Assembly: GCA_017396945.1 (NCBI GenBank)
Contig: JAFQKI010000001.1
Coordinates: 1-64,000 of the forward strand
Direction: 5' to 3'
Length of the DNA stretch: 64,000 nucleotides
DNA from: Muribaculaceae bacterium
GTDB lineage: Bacteria > Bacteroidota > Bacteroidia > Bacteroidales > Muribaculaceae
Below are positions 48,234 to 58,400 of the stretch, piece by piece. How positions within the stretch are numbered: position 1 is the stretch's first letter; each line of letters begins with the position of its first letter. Under the pieces are notes generated by a model. The model ran no database searches. It saw only the letters and a list, made by a program, of their open reading frames with translations, and had not been told where the DNA came from. The position numbers were made by a program, and so were the translations under genes.

Positions 48234-48244
48234 GTCAATCTAAG

Positions 48245-48583
48245 CTAACGGATAATCTGGAGAGAATTTGATGTGATGGCAAGAAGGGCAAATTTCTCGG
48301 TTAGAGAGTCGGGAAAAAGTTGCTCTTTGGCAAGGAGTTGACATAACTCGTCGAGAGAAGTTGCAAGAGATGCGTATTTACCGGAGTTAGAGGTGATTTG
48401 AGGTAATTTTTCTGCCGAAACTACAGCAATAACAGCCGAAACAAAAGTTGTCGCCTCAATTTCTTGTATGAATGGAAACAACGTAATGTTGTCGCCAGTT
48501 ATTTCAATTATATGATTTCTAAAAACTTGCCCTTGGTGCAAAACCGCAAGTGGCAGGTATCGACAACGCTCAGTCTTTACCAT
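48245..48583 (-). CDS. Conserved-looking protein of unknown function in the lspA cluster
   Basis: Product of 112 residues, no signal peptide, no membrane helix, only one cysteine. I do not recognise the family with confidence. The N-terminal half is beta-rich (RYLPLAVLHQGQVFRNHIIEI then DNITLFPFIQEIEATTFVSA when split), somewhat like the small beta domain at the start of amidohydrolase-type proteins. The second half is helical with a Leu-rich segment (SLDELCQLLAKEQLF). Its ATG overlaps the DUF4296 stop by 14 nt, so translation is coupled to the upstream lipoprotein. It is the last gene of the ileS-dksA-lspA run. Confidence 0.6.
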   Translation of the reverse strand: MVKTERCRYLPLAVLHQGQVFRNHIIEITGDNITLFPFIQEIEATTFVSAVIAVVSAEKLPQITSNSGKYASLATSLDELCQLLAKEQLFPDSLTEKFALLAITSNSLQIIR

Positions 48584-49361
48584 AATTAAATGGCATCATA
48601 TTAAATCGCTGTGGATAGACCTTGCTATCTACTCGACGTCGCACCAACGAGATACTATCAACATACAGGTGCTCACCCTCAACGGGATTAAATCTCAGAT
48701 AGCCATAAACCCGACGCATGGATTTGGTAGAGTCAGACAATAGTTTTATATTGTTCCACCCCTCAGACGATACAAGCGAATAGGTATAATCGGTTGATCC
48801 ATCAAAATAGTCCACCGCCATGGCACACTCAATGGGCGACATATTATTGAGCAGTTTCACGTTCCAAGTGTAATAGTCACCTTTTTCCCAGTGAGTATCG
48901 CTATTGATTGTGAATGTGAGGTATTGAGACGGAGATTTTGATGTAACCGAGAAATATCGGGATTGCGACCACACATCGACAGAGTCGCCCTCAATGCTCA
49001 CGACAGATTGCGCTACTGTAGCTCCTCCGGTATGCTCCAATCGCTGATTTAATATCTCAATAACACGCTCATAAACTTTCATATATTCCTCGATATTGTT
49101 TCCATACCACACAAAAGAAGTATCAAGTTGAGCCTGTGTAACATCATGCTTGAGGAGAATAGATTGCTTAACTGTTTTTTTTAAGGAATCGGACATGTAC
49201 TCACGGCTATTGGCGTCAACGACACTCTCGCCGATGTGAATATCGGCGAGCAGTTGCGCCATCTCCTCTTGAGGAATGACATGGTCGGGCACGCTATTGC
49301 ACGCGACCAATATCGACAACATGGCAACAAGCGATAATATGAAACTAAATTGTTTCCTCAT
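48570..49361 (-). CDS. DUF4296 lipoprotein
   Basis: Lipoprotein of 263 residues typical of Bacteroidetes. The signal ends in the lipobox LVAC (Cys near residue 21). The DUF4296 domain follows: IPQEEMAQLLADIHIGESVV, LKKTVKQSILLKHDVTQAQL, and the Tyr-rich SFVWYGNNIEEYMKVYERVI, up to about residue 125. The remaining part is beta-rich with several Trp/Tyr residues. Function is not known. It overlaps lspA by 17 nt; the neighbouring signal peptidase II would process it. The linkage of lspA with a DUF4296 gene is common in Bacteroidales. Confidence 0.88.
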   Translation of the reverse strand: MRKQFSFILSLVAMLSILVACNSVPDHVIPQEEMAQLLADIHIGESVVDANSREYMSDSLKKTVKQSILLKHDVTQAQLDTSFVWYGNNIEEYMKVYERVIEILNQRLEHTGGATVAQSVVSIEGDSVDVWSQSRYFSVTSKSPSQYLTFTINSDTHWEKGDYYTWNVKLLNNMSPIECAMAVDYFDGSTDYTYSLVSSEGWNNIKLLSDSTKSMRRVYGYLRFNPVEGEHLYVDSISLVRRRVDSKVYPQRFNMMPFNYGKD

Positions 49362-49980
49362 CGGGTGCGTCTAATTTTGACGGCGCTACCAAAAATTTGG
49401 AATAGAACAAAATCAGTGTTATAATGCCAACCGAAATAGCGGCATCGGCAAAATTGAAAATCGGTTTGAAAAACTCAAAACGTTCACCTCCGACAAATGG
49501 CATCCAATCAGGCCAATTGAAGCTAAACAATGGGAAGTAGAACATATCGACTACACGCCCATGAAACAAGGTTTGATATCCCTCTGCCGGAAGGAATGTA
49601 GCTGTCGCCGGTGGCAACGGGTTGTCAAAGACGATGCCATAAAACATGCAATCGATAATGTTTCCAAGCGCACCGGCTGTGATAAGGGATAAACAAACGA
49701 TATAGCCCGTTGTAACCAATCGAGTTGATTTAATGCGCCAAATGTAGTAAATTAACGCACCAACCGCTACAATTCTAAACAAGGTGAGGAACAATTTGCT
49801 TCCAAATTCCATCCCAAACGCCATACCATTATTCTCGATAAAGCGTAACTGAAACCAATCGGCAATATAATAACTCTCACCCAAGTAAAAATTGGTTTTT
49901 ACCCAGATTTTAAGCACTTGATCCAAGATGATAACCGCAAGAATGATTATCACCGCCAAGTATCCTTTAGATATTTTCAT
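49345..49980 (-). CDS. lspA: Lipoprotein signal peptidase (signal peptidase II)
   Basis: Inner-membrane aspartyl protease removing signal peptides from prolipoproteins. I use the ATG at 49980 (MKISKGYLAV), giving 211 residues; a TTG one codon earlier is unlikely. Four membrane helices are seen. Catalytic Asp residues are in GNIIDCMFYG (about residue 115) and FNFADAAISVG (about 185). There is a longer periplasmic loop between helices 2 and 4 than in E. coli, as usual in Bacteroidetes (YQTLFHGRVVDMFYFPLFSF). It follows the dksA-like gene by 7 nt and overlaps the DUF4296 gene. Confidence 0.96.
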   Translation of the reverse strand: MKISKGYLAVIIILAVIILDQVLKIWVKTNFYLGESYYIADWFQLRFIENNGMAFGMEFGSKLFLTLFRIVAVGALIYYIWRIKSTRLVTTGYIVCLSLITAGALGNIIDCMFYGIVFDNPLPPATATFLPAEGYQTLFHGRVVDMFYFPLFSFNWPDWMPFVGGERFEFFKPIFNFADAAISVGIITLILFYSKFLVAPSKLDAPDEETI

Positions 49981-49987
49981 CAAATGG

Positions 49988-50362
49988 TTATTTTTTCAAT
50001 TTTTGGTCGATGCTCAATGTCGCATGAGGCACAGCACGAAGACGTTCCTTTGGAATTAATTTGCCGGTTTCACGACAGATTCCATAGGTTTTGTTTTCGA
50101 TGCGAACAAGCGCATTTTGAAGGTGTTGGATAAATTTCATTTGACGTTGAGCCAATTGACCTGCCTCCTCCTTGCTGAGCGTGCTTGCTCCCTCTTCAAG
50201 CACCTTGAATGTGGGCGATGTATCAGAAATATCATTGCCGTCGGTATTCATAATGCTTGATTTGAGCAAATCATAATCACGTTGTGCTTTCTCAAGTTTC
50301 TTGAGAATTATCTCTTTAAATTCTTGAAGTTCCTCATCGGAATATCTTGTTTTTTCACTCAT
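49988..50362 (-). CDS. DksA/TraR-like transcription factor lacking the zinc-finger cysteines
   Basis: RNA-polymerase-binding regulator of 124 residues. The coiled-coil hairpin is clear (EEIILKKLEKAQRDYDLL and AQRQMKFIQHLQNALVRIE when split). The C-terminal globular part has YGICRETGKLIPKERLRAVP followed by HATLS, matching the DksA finger fold but keeping only one of the four zinc cysteines. The Asp pair at the coiled-coil tip expected in DksA may be represented by D-I-S-D (about residue 45), so catalytic action at the secondary channel is possible but unproven. It lies between ileS (19 nt) and lspA (7 nt), the standard Bacteroidetes arrangement. Confidence 0.9.
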   Translation of the reverse strand: MSEKTRYSDEELQEFKEIILKKLEKAQRDYDLLKSSIMNTDGNDISDTSPTFKVLEEGASTLSKEEAGQLAQRQMKFIQHLQNALVRIENKTYGICRETGKLIPKERLRAVPHATLSIDQKLKK

Positions 50363-50381
50363 GGTTTATGTTATTTAATTG

Positions 50382-53300
50382 TTACTTATTAATAGTTATG
50401 CTTACATTCATGTTCAACTCGTCAATATCAAGAGTTTCAACCCCTTCAAGACCATCAACAGAACCGATGCAAACGTTAGTTGCCAAAACCTGACGACCGA
50501 TATATTCGCTATAGGCGTTTATTGCAGCATCAGTAGTTTCATTGGGTTGGAATACAAGATTGATTTTGTCGGTAATCTCATAGTCACGACCCTTGCGAAT
50601 GTTTTGTACACGGTTAACAATCTCGCGAGCGATACCCTCTTGTTTCAACTCTTCGGTAATGGTAACATCGAGAGCAACAGTAATGTTGCCTTCGTTTGCC
50701 ACCAACCAACCTGGAATATCTTCAGAAATGATTTCAACATCAACAGCTTCAATAACCGCAGGAGTGCCATCTACATCAAGAGTAATGTTCCCGTTTTTCT
50801 CAAGAGTTGCAATATCTTGTTGACTCATTGAAGTAATCGCATTGGCGACAAGTTTCATGGTCTTACCAAATTTGGGACCAAGTTTTTTGAAATCGGGTTT
50901 TACTCTCTTTACAAGCACCCCGGCTTCATTATCAACAAACTTAAATGTTTTTACGTTCACTTCACTAAGTATCAAGTCGCTCATTGACTCGATTGTTTGA
51001 CGTTGAGCATCATCCATCACAGGAATCATCAATGTTGAAAGTGGTTGACGCACCTTGATGTTAACCTTGCGACGCAATGACAACACCATAGAGGTAATAA
51101 CTTGCGCAATGTTCATGCGATCTTCGAGAGACTTATCAATTTCGTTCTCATCAGCAACCGGGAACAATGCCAAGTGAACAGAACCGTCTCCAGTCAAATC
51201 TTGATATAACTTATCGGCATAGAATGGAGCGATAGGCGCTATCAATTTGGCTATCGTTTCAAGACAAGTGTAAAGTGTTTGGTAAGCTGATAGTTTATCT
51301 TCATTCATCTCACCACCCCAGAAACGTTTGCGATTTAGACGCACATACCAGTTGCTGAGATTGTCGTTAACGAAATCGTTGATTGCACGAGCGGCCTTTG
51401 TTGGTTCATAATCATTGAGTGCTTCATCAACATCCTTGACAAGAGTGTTGAGCAATGAGATAATCCAACGGTCGATTTCAGGACGAGCATTTAGAGCAAC
51501 CTGAGGTTGGCTATTGTCAAATCCATCGACATTGGCATAAAGCGCAAAGAATGAATATGTATTGTAAAGCGTAGCAAATAATTTACGGCTTACTTCTTGA
51601 ACTCCGGCAGGGTCAAACTTGAGGTTATCCCATGGTGATGAGTTGGCAATCATGTACCAACGCACAGGGTCGGAGCCATATTGCTCGATAGTTTCAAACG
51701 GATTGATCGCATTTCCAAGACGTTTTGACATCTTGTTGCCATCTTTGTCCAGGACAAGACCATTTGAAATAACCGCTTTATATGCTACAGAGTCAAATAC
51801 CATTGTTGCGATGGCATGAAGAGTGAAGAACCAACCACGAGTTTGGTCAACCCCTTCGGCAATGAAATCAGAAGGATATAATTCACCCGAATCAAGACCA
51901 TCTTTATTCTCAAATGGATAATGAATTTGAGCATAAGGCATTGAACCTGAATCAAACCACACGTCGATCAAATCAAGTTCGCGACGCATTGGTTTACCTG
52001 ACGGTGATACCAAAATGATATCATCGACATACGGACGGTGTAAGTCAATTTTATCATAATTTTCCTTGCTGTAATCACCGGGAACAAATCCTTTTTCTTT
52101 ATATGGATTGCTTGTCATTACTCCGGCAGCAACAGATTTTTCGATTTCGTTATAAAGAGTTTCTACGCTATCAACACAGAATTCTTCTTTTCCATCATCA
52201 GTGCGCCAAATTGGAAGTGGAGTACCCCAATAACGGCTACGAGAAAGGTTCCAATCTTGAAGGTTTTCAAGCCATTTGCCAAAACGACCCGAACCGGTTG
52301 ATTGTGGTTTCCACTTTATTGATTGGTTCAATTCCATCATGCGCTCACGAGCGGCAGTTGTGCGGATAAACCAGCTATCAAGCGGATAATAAACGACCGG
52401 TTTGTCGGTGCGCCAGCAGTGAGGATAGTTGTGAACATGCTTTTCAATCTTGAAAGCAATACCCTCTTGCTTCATCTCCATACAGATAACAATGTTCAAG
52501 TCTTCGGCTTTCTGAGCTGCTACCTCATCATATTTTCCACCGGGATTGAACTCTGGCGCATAGGCATTTTTCACATAGTCTCCTGCATGGCGAGAATATC
52601 CGTCAACATTCACGCACTTATCGACAAAAGATTGAGCACACTCTTCAAGTAGATAGTATTTACCGGTGAGGTCAACCATGGGGCGTGTTTCACCCTTAAG
52701 GTTTATCATAAACAATGATGGTACGCCGGCAGCCTTAGCAACCTTGGCGTCATCGGCACCAAATGTTGGCGCGATATGAACAATACCGGTACCATCTTCG
52801 GTAGTCACATAATCACCGGGAATTACTCGGAATGCTTTTTCCGATAATTCCACAAATGTGTCTTTACCAACAGTAAAACATTTATCGGGAGATGCCTCAG
52901 CATATTGCTTAACAAAATCTGCCGCATTGTCATCAACCTTTTCAAGAGGCTTTACCCATGGCATAAGTTGTTTATATCCCATACCAACGAGGTCGGTTCC
53001 GATATACTCTCCAACAATGCGATAGGGTACGACCTTGTCACCTTGCTTGTATTCATCCATAGGTAACTCAGCACCTTCGGTTTTAAGATAGGCATTTACC
53101 AAATCTTTAGCCATCACAATGGTAATTTTTTCGCCATTGTAGGGATTATAGGTTTGAACTGAGACATATTCGATTTTAGGACCGACACATAATGCTGTAT
53201 TTGAAGGCAATGTCCAAGGAGTAGTTGTCCAAGCCACAAAATAGGGTTTACCCCACTCTATCATTTCGGGACGAGGGTCGGTCATCTCAAAGAGTGCGGT

Positions 53301-53927
53301 CACAGTTGTATCTTTCACATCGCGATAACAACCGGGTTGATTAAGTTCATGTGTACTCAATCCGGTACCGGCACCGGGAGAGTAAGGCTGGATTGTGTAA
53401 CCTTTATATAGATAACCTTTGTCATAGAGTTGACGCAACAACCACCAGATTGATTCAATATATCTATTATCGTAAGTGATATAAGGATCATTCATATCAA
53501 CCCAATATCCCATAGAGTTGGTCAATGTTTCCCACTCTTTGGTATATTTCATTACTTCTTGGCGACAAGCAGCATTGTAATCGTCAACAGAGATCTTTTT
53601 ACCGATATCTTCCTTTGTGATACCAAGAGCCTTTTCCACGCCAAGCTCAACCGGAAGACCGTGAGTGTCCCACCCGGCTTTACGCTTAACGTGAAATCCT
53701 TTCATTGTTTTGTAACGGCAGAAAATATCCTTAATAGTACGCGCCATTACGTGGTGAATGCCCGGCATACCATTGGCAGAAGGAGGACCTTCATAAAACA
53801 CGAAAGAGGGGCAACCCTCACGCACGCTCATACTCTGCTCAAAGAGTTTTTTATCATTCCATTGTTGAAGCACCTCTTTGTTAATATCAGATAGGTTAAA
53901 TCTGTTATATTCGTTGAATTTTTTCAT
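50382..53927 (-). CDS. ileS: Isoleucyl-tRNA synthetase (long form)
   Basis: Class I aminoacyl-tRNA synthetase of 1181 residues, about 240 longer than the E. coli enzyme. The HIGH-type motif is in PPSANGMPGIHHVMARTIKD (about 45-64), the editing CP1 insert includes TTPWTLPSNTALCV (Thr-rich) and GTGIVHIAPTFGADD, and the KMSKS-like loop is DKDGNKMSKRLGN (about 750-762). The long C-terminal part and the form of the HIGH region suggest the second, eukaryote/archaea-like class of IleRS; that class often tolerates mupirocin, but this is inference. It leads the run ileS-dksA-lspA-DUF4296-orphan. A TATCTTTG box lies 39 nt upstream. Confidence 0.97.
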   Translation of the reverse strand: MKKFNEYNRFNLSDINKEVLQQWNDKKLFEQSMSVREGCPSFVFYEGPPSANGMPGIHHVMARTIKDIFCRYKTMKGFHVKRKAGWDTHGLPVELGVEKALGITKEDIGKKISVDDYNAACRQEVMKYTKEWETLTNSMGYWVDMNDPYITYDNRYIESIWWLLRQLYDKGYLYKGYTIQPYSPGAGTGLSTHELNQPGCYRDVKDTTVTALFEMTDPRPEMIEWGKPYFVAWTTTPWTLPSNTALCVGPKIEYVSVQTYNPYNGEKITIVMAKDLVNAYLKTEGAELPMDEYKQGDKVVPYRIVGEYIGTDLVGMGYKQLMPWVKPLEKVDDNAADFVKQYAEASPDKCFTVGKDTFVELSEKAFRVIPGDYVTTEDGTGIVHIAPTFGADDAKVAKAAGVPSLFMINLKGETRPMVDLTGKYYLLEECAQSFVDKCVNVDGYSRHAGDYVKNAYAPEFNPGGKYDEVAAQKAEDLNIVICMEMKQEGIAFKIEKHVHNYPHCWRTDKPVVYYPLDSWFIRTTAARERMMELNQSIKWKPQSTGSGRFGKWLENLQDWNLSRSRYWGTPLPIWRTDDGKEEFCVDSVETLYNEIEKSVAAGVMTSNPYKEKGFVPGDYSKENYDKIDLHRPYVDDIILVSPSGKPMRRELDLIDVWFDSGSMPYAQIHYPFENKDGLDSGELYPSDFIAEGVDQTRGWFFTLHAIATMVFDSVAYKAVISNGLVLDKDGNKMSKRLGNAINPFETIEQYGSDPVRWYMIANSSPWDNLKFDPAGVQEVSRKLFATLYNTYSFFALYANVDGFDNSQPQVALNARPEIDRWIISLLNTLVKDVDEALNDYEPTKAARAINDFVNDNLSNWYVRLNRKRFWGGEMNEDKLSAYQTLYTCLETIAKLIAPIAPFYADKLYQDLTGDGSVHLALFPVADENEIDKSLEDRMNIAQVITSMVLSLRRKVNIKVRQPLSTLMIPVMDDAQRQTIESMSDLILSEVNVKTFKFVDNEAGVLVKRVKPDFKKLGPKFGKTMKLVANAITSMSQQDIATLEKNGNITLDVDGTPAVIEAVDVEIISEDIPGWLVANEGNITVALDVTITEELKQEGIAREIVNRVQNIRKGRDYEITDKINLVFQPNETTDAAINAYSEYIGRQVLATNVCIGSVDGLEGVETLDIDELNMNVSITINK

Positions 53928-53965
53928 CTTCGTTACAAATAGTTACGTCGTTAAATTTTATCTTG

Positions 53966-53973
53966 CAAAGATA
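53966..53973 (-). promoter_or_regulatory. Putative -7 box for the ileS operon
   Basis: TATCTTTG on the minus strand, 39 nt upstream of the ATG, is a perfect TAnnTTTG match. No TTTG at 19-21 nt is seen, and no T-box leader is recognised. Confidence 0.45.
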
Positions 53974-54041
53974 CAAAAATTAATTTATAATGCATAATGT
54001 TTGAAACACGGTTATTCCAATCACATAAAGATATTTCTAAT

Positions 54042-55439
54042 TTACAGCCAACATTTAGTCTTATGGGCAATCTGCGGAATTGTTGATGCTCTATACACCG
54101 GATCATATCCCTTTAATCGCTGAGACTTATAATCATTTAACAATATAATTGCAAATCGTCCCAACACAATGATTGCAACAAGGTTACACACTGTCATTAA
54201 TGCCATGGTAATATCGGCTAATGCCCAAACAAAATCCAAAGAGGAAACCGCACCGACAAAGACCAGCGCTCCAACGACCGCTCGATAAATATGCAATATC
54301 CAACGTTTCTTAGTTATAAATTGGATATTGGTCTCACCATAATAGTAGTTGGCGATAATGCTTGTAAACGCAAAAAACAAAATTGCAATGGTAATGAACA
54401 GCGAGCCAATCTGTCCAATTTCGCTATTTAACGCATCTTGCGTCAATGTTATGCCCGAACTCCCATTGTTAAAGATGCCACTACATAGGATTATTATAGC
54501 AGTACAGGTGCATATAATCAACGTATCGGTAAAAACCGCCAATGTCTGAATTAGACCTTGTTTCACAGGGTGGCTTACCGATGCCGTTGCGGCAACATTT
54601 GGCGCAGACCCCTCCCCTGCCTCATTGCTGAATAGTCCTCGTTTGATGCCGATGAGCATAGCTATACCTATTCCTCCCCCAAAAGCCGAGGAGCAATCAA
54701 AAGCATCAACAACTATCAGTTTTAAAATCGCCGGGATTTCAGTAAAATTTATGGCTAATATATATAATGCCAACATCACATATCCAACAGCCATAATAGG
54801 TACAACGACTTCACTAAAGCGAGATATGCGCTTTATGCTACCGCATATAATAAATAATGACAAAAGAGCCAAAACAATTCCAACGACAAGTGGAGACCAA
54901 CCAAATTGCGCTTTAAACGCCTCGGCAATCGTATTGGATTGCACAGAGTTATATGCCAAGCCAAATGTTATAGTTATCAAAACCGCAAACAATACTGCCC
55001 ACCAACGTTTTCCGATACCATGCAAGATATAATATGCCGGTCCACCCTGATAAGAGTTTCCTCCTTTAACTTTATACAATTGAGCAAGTGTTGATTCTAT
55101 AAAAGCATTGGCTGCGCCCAACAATGCAATAACCCACATCCAAAAAATCGCACCCGGTCCACCTATCGCTATCGCCGTTGCCACCCCTGCGAGATTTCCT
55201 GTTCCTACTCGCCCGGCAATGGATACAGCAAAGGCCTGAAATGAACTTATGGCATCTCGCCTCCCGCCATCTCTTGCATCATTATTTCGACTACCTGAAC
55301 GAAATAATAATACTACCATTTCTTTAAGCATAGTAAACTGAACTCCGCGAGTTTTAATTGTAAAATATATCGCACATAGGCTTAATATCACAATGAGAAT
55401 ATAACTCCAAACGTCATTTAAAAAATTTATCACATCCAT
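54042..55439 (-). CDS. Alanine/glycine:cation symporter (AGCS family)
   Basis: Inner-membrane transporter of 465 residues with about 10-11 helices, moving alanine or glycine with Na+ or H+. The family signatures are AVSIAGRVGTGNLAGVATAI (split across helix 2), GGNSYQGGPAYYILHGIGKR, and GLFSNEAGEGSAPNVAATAS. The substrate may also be glutamine, as in some homologues. It starts 10 nt after tamB on the same strand and may be its co-transcribed neighbour; no promoter is evident between them. Confidence 0.94.
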   Translation of the reverse strand: MDVINFLNDVWSYILIVILSLCAIYFTIKTRGVQFTMLKEMVVLLFRSGSRNNDARDGGRRDAISSFQAFAVSIAGRVGTGNLAGVATAIAIGGPGAIFWMWVIALLGAANAFIESTLAQLYKVKGGNSYQGGPAYYILHGIGKRWWAVLFAVLITITFGLAYNSVQSNTIAEAFKAQFGWSPLVVGIVLALLSLFIICGSIKRISRFSEVVVPIMAVGYVMLALYILAINFTEIPAILKLIVVDAFDCSSAFGGGIGIAMLIGIKRGLFSNEAGEGSAPNVAATASVSHPVKQGLIQTLAVFTDTLIICTCTAIIILCSGIFNNGSSGITLTQDALNSEIGQIGSLFITIAILFFAFTSIIANYYYGETNIQFITKKRWILHIYRAVVGALVFVGAVSSLDFVWALADITMALMTVCNLVAIIVLGRFAIILLNDYKSQRLKGYDPVYRASTIPQIAHKTKCWL

Positions 55440-55448
55440 AGCAAAGGT

Positions 55449-58400
55449 TTACTTAAAAAACAAAATATCATTTGATGTTGTTTTTATCGTATCTGTCGGA
55501 ATTGCTACATTCTCACTTTGCGTTTCATCTTCAGTATTTCCCGGCACGACAGAATTTTCATCTTTTTTCGTTTTTAGGGGTTTTAAGAACGAAAAGATAT
55601 TGTCAAAGTCTCGTTTTAAAACAATACCGACCCCCTGAGTTGTCTCTGCTGTTTTATAATAATAATTTTGGTCATTATATCGATTATAGGCCTTAAGACG
55701 CCATGTACCACTCGGAGTCAACAGATATTCTATATCAAAATCACCTACAAATTGATTTGTATTTAACGAATTGTCTCGATAGCCAAAATTACCATTAAAT
55801 AATAATCTATTATTCAACAACCGACTTGACAATGCCACATCGACCTCAACATCAGAGAAGTCTCCTTGATCACTACGCAACATTGGTGAGATATTCCAAT
55901 TCTCACTTAGATTGCCCAACATGCTACTAAGTTGAGATGAAATCGTTGACGACGCTACAGAGAATAATTCATTGCCCTTTGTTGTTGAAGCCATGTATTC
56001 AGGCGTATAAAAGCGATTTAATGCAAGAAGATAAATCACTTGTTGTTGTATCATTTCTTGATTACCACTACGCAAACCGATAATTGTATTTAATCGTTCC
56101 ACGATATCAGGTTTATTCTCCATTTTGGGGAATTTTATAGTATAAGAAGTATTTGGCTTAAGCATCTCACCATTGATATGTATTACTGCCTGAGTTGGCA
56201 CATTGGTATTTCCGCTCTCCTGAAAAGAAGCATCCAAGTCACTGATATTGGCATATAAGTCATAACTTGCCCACAAATTCAGTTTTGTAGCGTATGGGTC
56301 TCCGTTAAATAAAATCTGACTTTTTTGAGTATTATCATCGGGATTGGATATAATAGTAAAATTCTTCAAAATAATATCTTGCAACGTGAAATTATAGTTA
56401 CCGCGATCTATTTCATATCCACCATGCAGACTCAAATCATTATTCTCGGCATCATAAAACATTCTGATATTTCCACGGCCATTTGACCTAATGCTATCAC
56501 CACCCACCGGGTCCATTATGACGATAACTTCGGGATTATTTTCCAATGCCACATCAATGGTCATTATATAATTTGATGATTGAGGTGCTGATGGTGTATT
56601 TTCTACTACTATATCAACATCATATTGTCGATTAGGATCTCTAAATGTTATAAATGAGTGTTCCACTGCGTCTTCGCGATCAGAGAGCACAAATGTGAAT
56701 GATGAATTTGGAGCCGTTTCCATACTTACACCGATATTAACCACCCCCGGCTTTCCTGAAACACGTGCACCTCCATATCCAAATACACGTCCATACCAAT
56801 CGGGGCTGAGACTCGGTGTAACATCGTAGCTAAGCAACTCATCAGCATTTGTCACCTCAAAATCAAATACCGGAGCCCTGAAATAGTCATGCGTCAAAAC
56901 CCCATTAAGTTGTGCTGTATTTCCAAACTTATCGGTTATAGTAATACCCTTTATATCAATTCGCCCCGGAGTAAGTACAATTGGAAAATCTTTTCCTTCA
57001 AGAGTCTGATAATGCACATTGGTGAAATTAATTTTCAATCCAAGGTTTCTCGCAAAGATATTACCCTCCATATTAATATCCTTAAACGTGCCGTACAATC
57101 GGGCTTTGCCCGATGCGTATCCACTTACATCACTTGCGAAAGCCTTCATAAATTGTTGCATAAAACCTACTTTTATCAAGTCGGCATTAAATGTAAGATC
57201 CAAATACTGATCAAGTGGCTTTATCGATCCGGTAATCGTAGAAGTTCTACCATTTTCCTGCGAGACAACAGCATCAAGCATTACCGCTTTTTGCTCTATA
57301 TCCCACCAGCTTTTTATGTCGGCATTACCCAATACTGTGCGATTATAACTTATATTTTTTACCTTCAAAACATCTTTTGTTACAAGTTGTGGCTCAGGAG
57401 ACAATAGATTTGAGGCATATATTGTACCTGTCGCATCTCCGCCAAGCATAGCATTTTCGATTTCCAACGTTTCAAAAATGTAATCAAGATTAAAATCATA
57501 GATATCAAGCATCAACCGATCATCAGGATTACGAGATACTTGCCCGTCAACCAATACATATTGATCATCTCGATACACCCTCAACCCATCAACCGAGATC
57601 ACACTATCGGCATAATGTATTGTTGATGGAGCTATCGACCACACCGTGTCATTAAATATCATTTTACTATGAGGATCAAAGTCAACATCGACAATCATAG
57701 AGTTGTCATCAAATATATTACGAGATAATGTTGTGGTAAATTCCACATTCCCTTTAAACGTACCCTGACGTTTGATATTCCATGCCAATTGCGTATCAAA
57801 TGTATTGTCTTCGCCAACGCCTCTAATAGCAAATGTCATTGGTCCCCTTTTGGTAGGTAGAACCGACTGCACATATAAACCTAAACGCCCATCCTCTCCA
57901 TTAATCGATGTCGAGATTAAAGAACCCGTAATTTTTTTAATTTTACTTTTATCCTTGTTGTTTTGGATTATCTCATCGGCACGAAGTTCCAAACTTATGT
58001 TCTGATTAGGTTGACTAAACGCACCCGAAAGTACTACATCTTGACCAAAACTGATTGGCAGGTTAAAAAATTCCGAGAAATTTGAGTTTGATTTCAATAT
58101 AAAGTTATACGAAAAATCATTTATCCTTGAATTTTCCAACCAAGTAATTTGTTCTTCTTCAAGTGAGAACACAGGGAATGCCGTTGATAATATCTGCTTC
58201 GCCGCCGGGACAAGAGTAGCAAATGAATATGCGCCCTCTATATGTCCGTCAATAAAATCAGACGAGAGTGTCAATGACTGCATTTGATCCTTTCGTCCAT
58301 TAGAACTTACAAGAATTGAATTGATATTAAAATTCTTTTCATTGTTGGTGAATACCACATCTTCAACACTCACCACACCATCGGCATCATCCAAAGCCCC

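Larger units (their letters stand above)
47567..48244. other. Gene-free stretch of 678 bases with a cluster of hairpins
   Basis: I find no credible gene here; short open frames lack start context and protein-like composition. The left part holds the promoter region of the decayed LRR gene: TAAATTTG on the minus strand (47643-47636), with a run of eight C (47665-47672) where the -33 element would be. From 47842 to 48236 there are six hairpins, described separately. A 7-bp stem ATCAATC / GATTGAT (47916-47922, 47929-47935) is one not listed elsewhere. Confidence 0.6.

Noticed and set aside
47849..48243. Two overlapping plus-strand open frames of about 100 codons
   Set aside because: They run through the hairpin repeats, have no promoter or homology, and their composition is repeat-derived.
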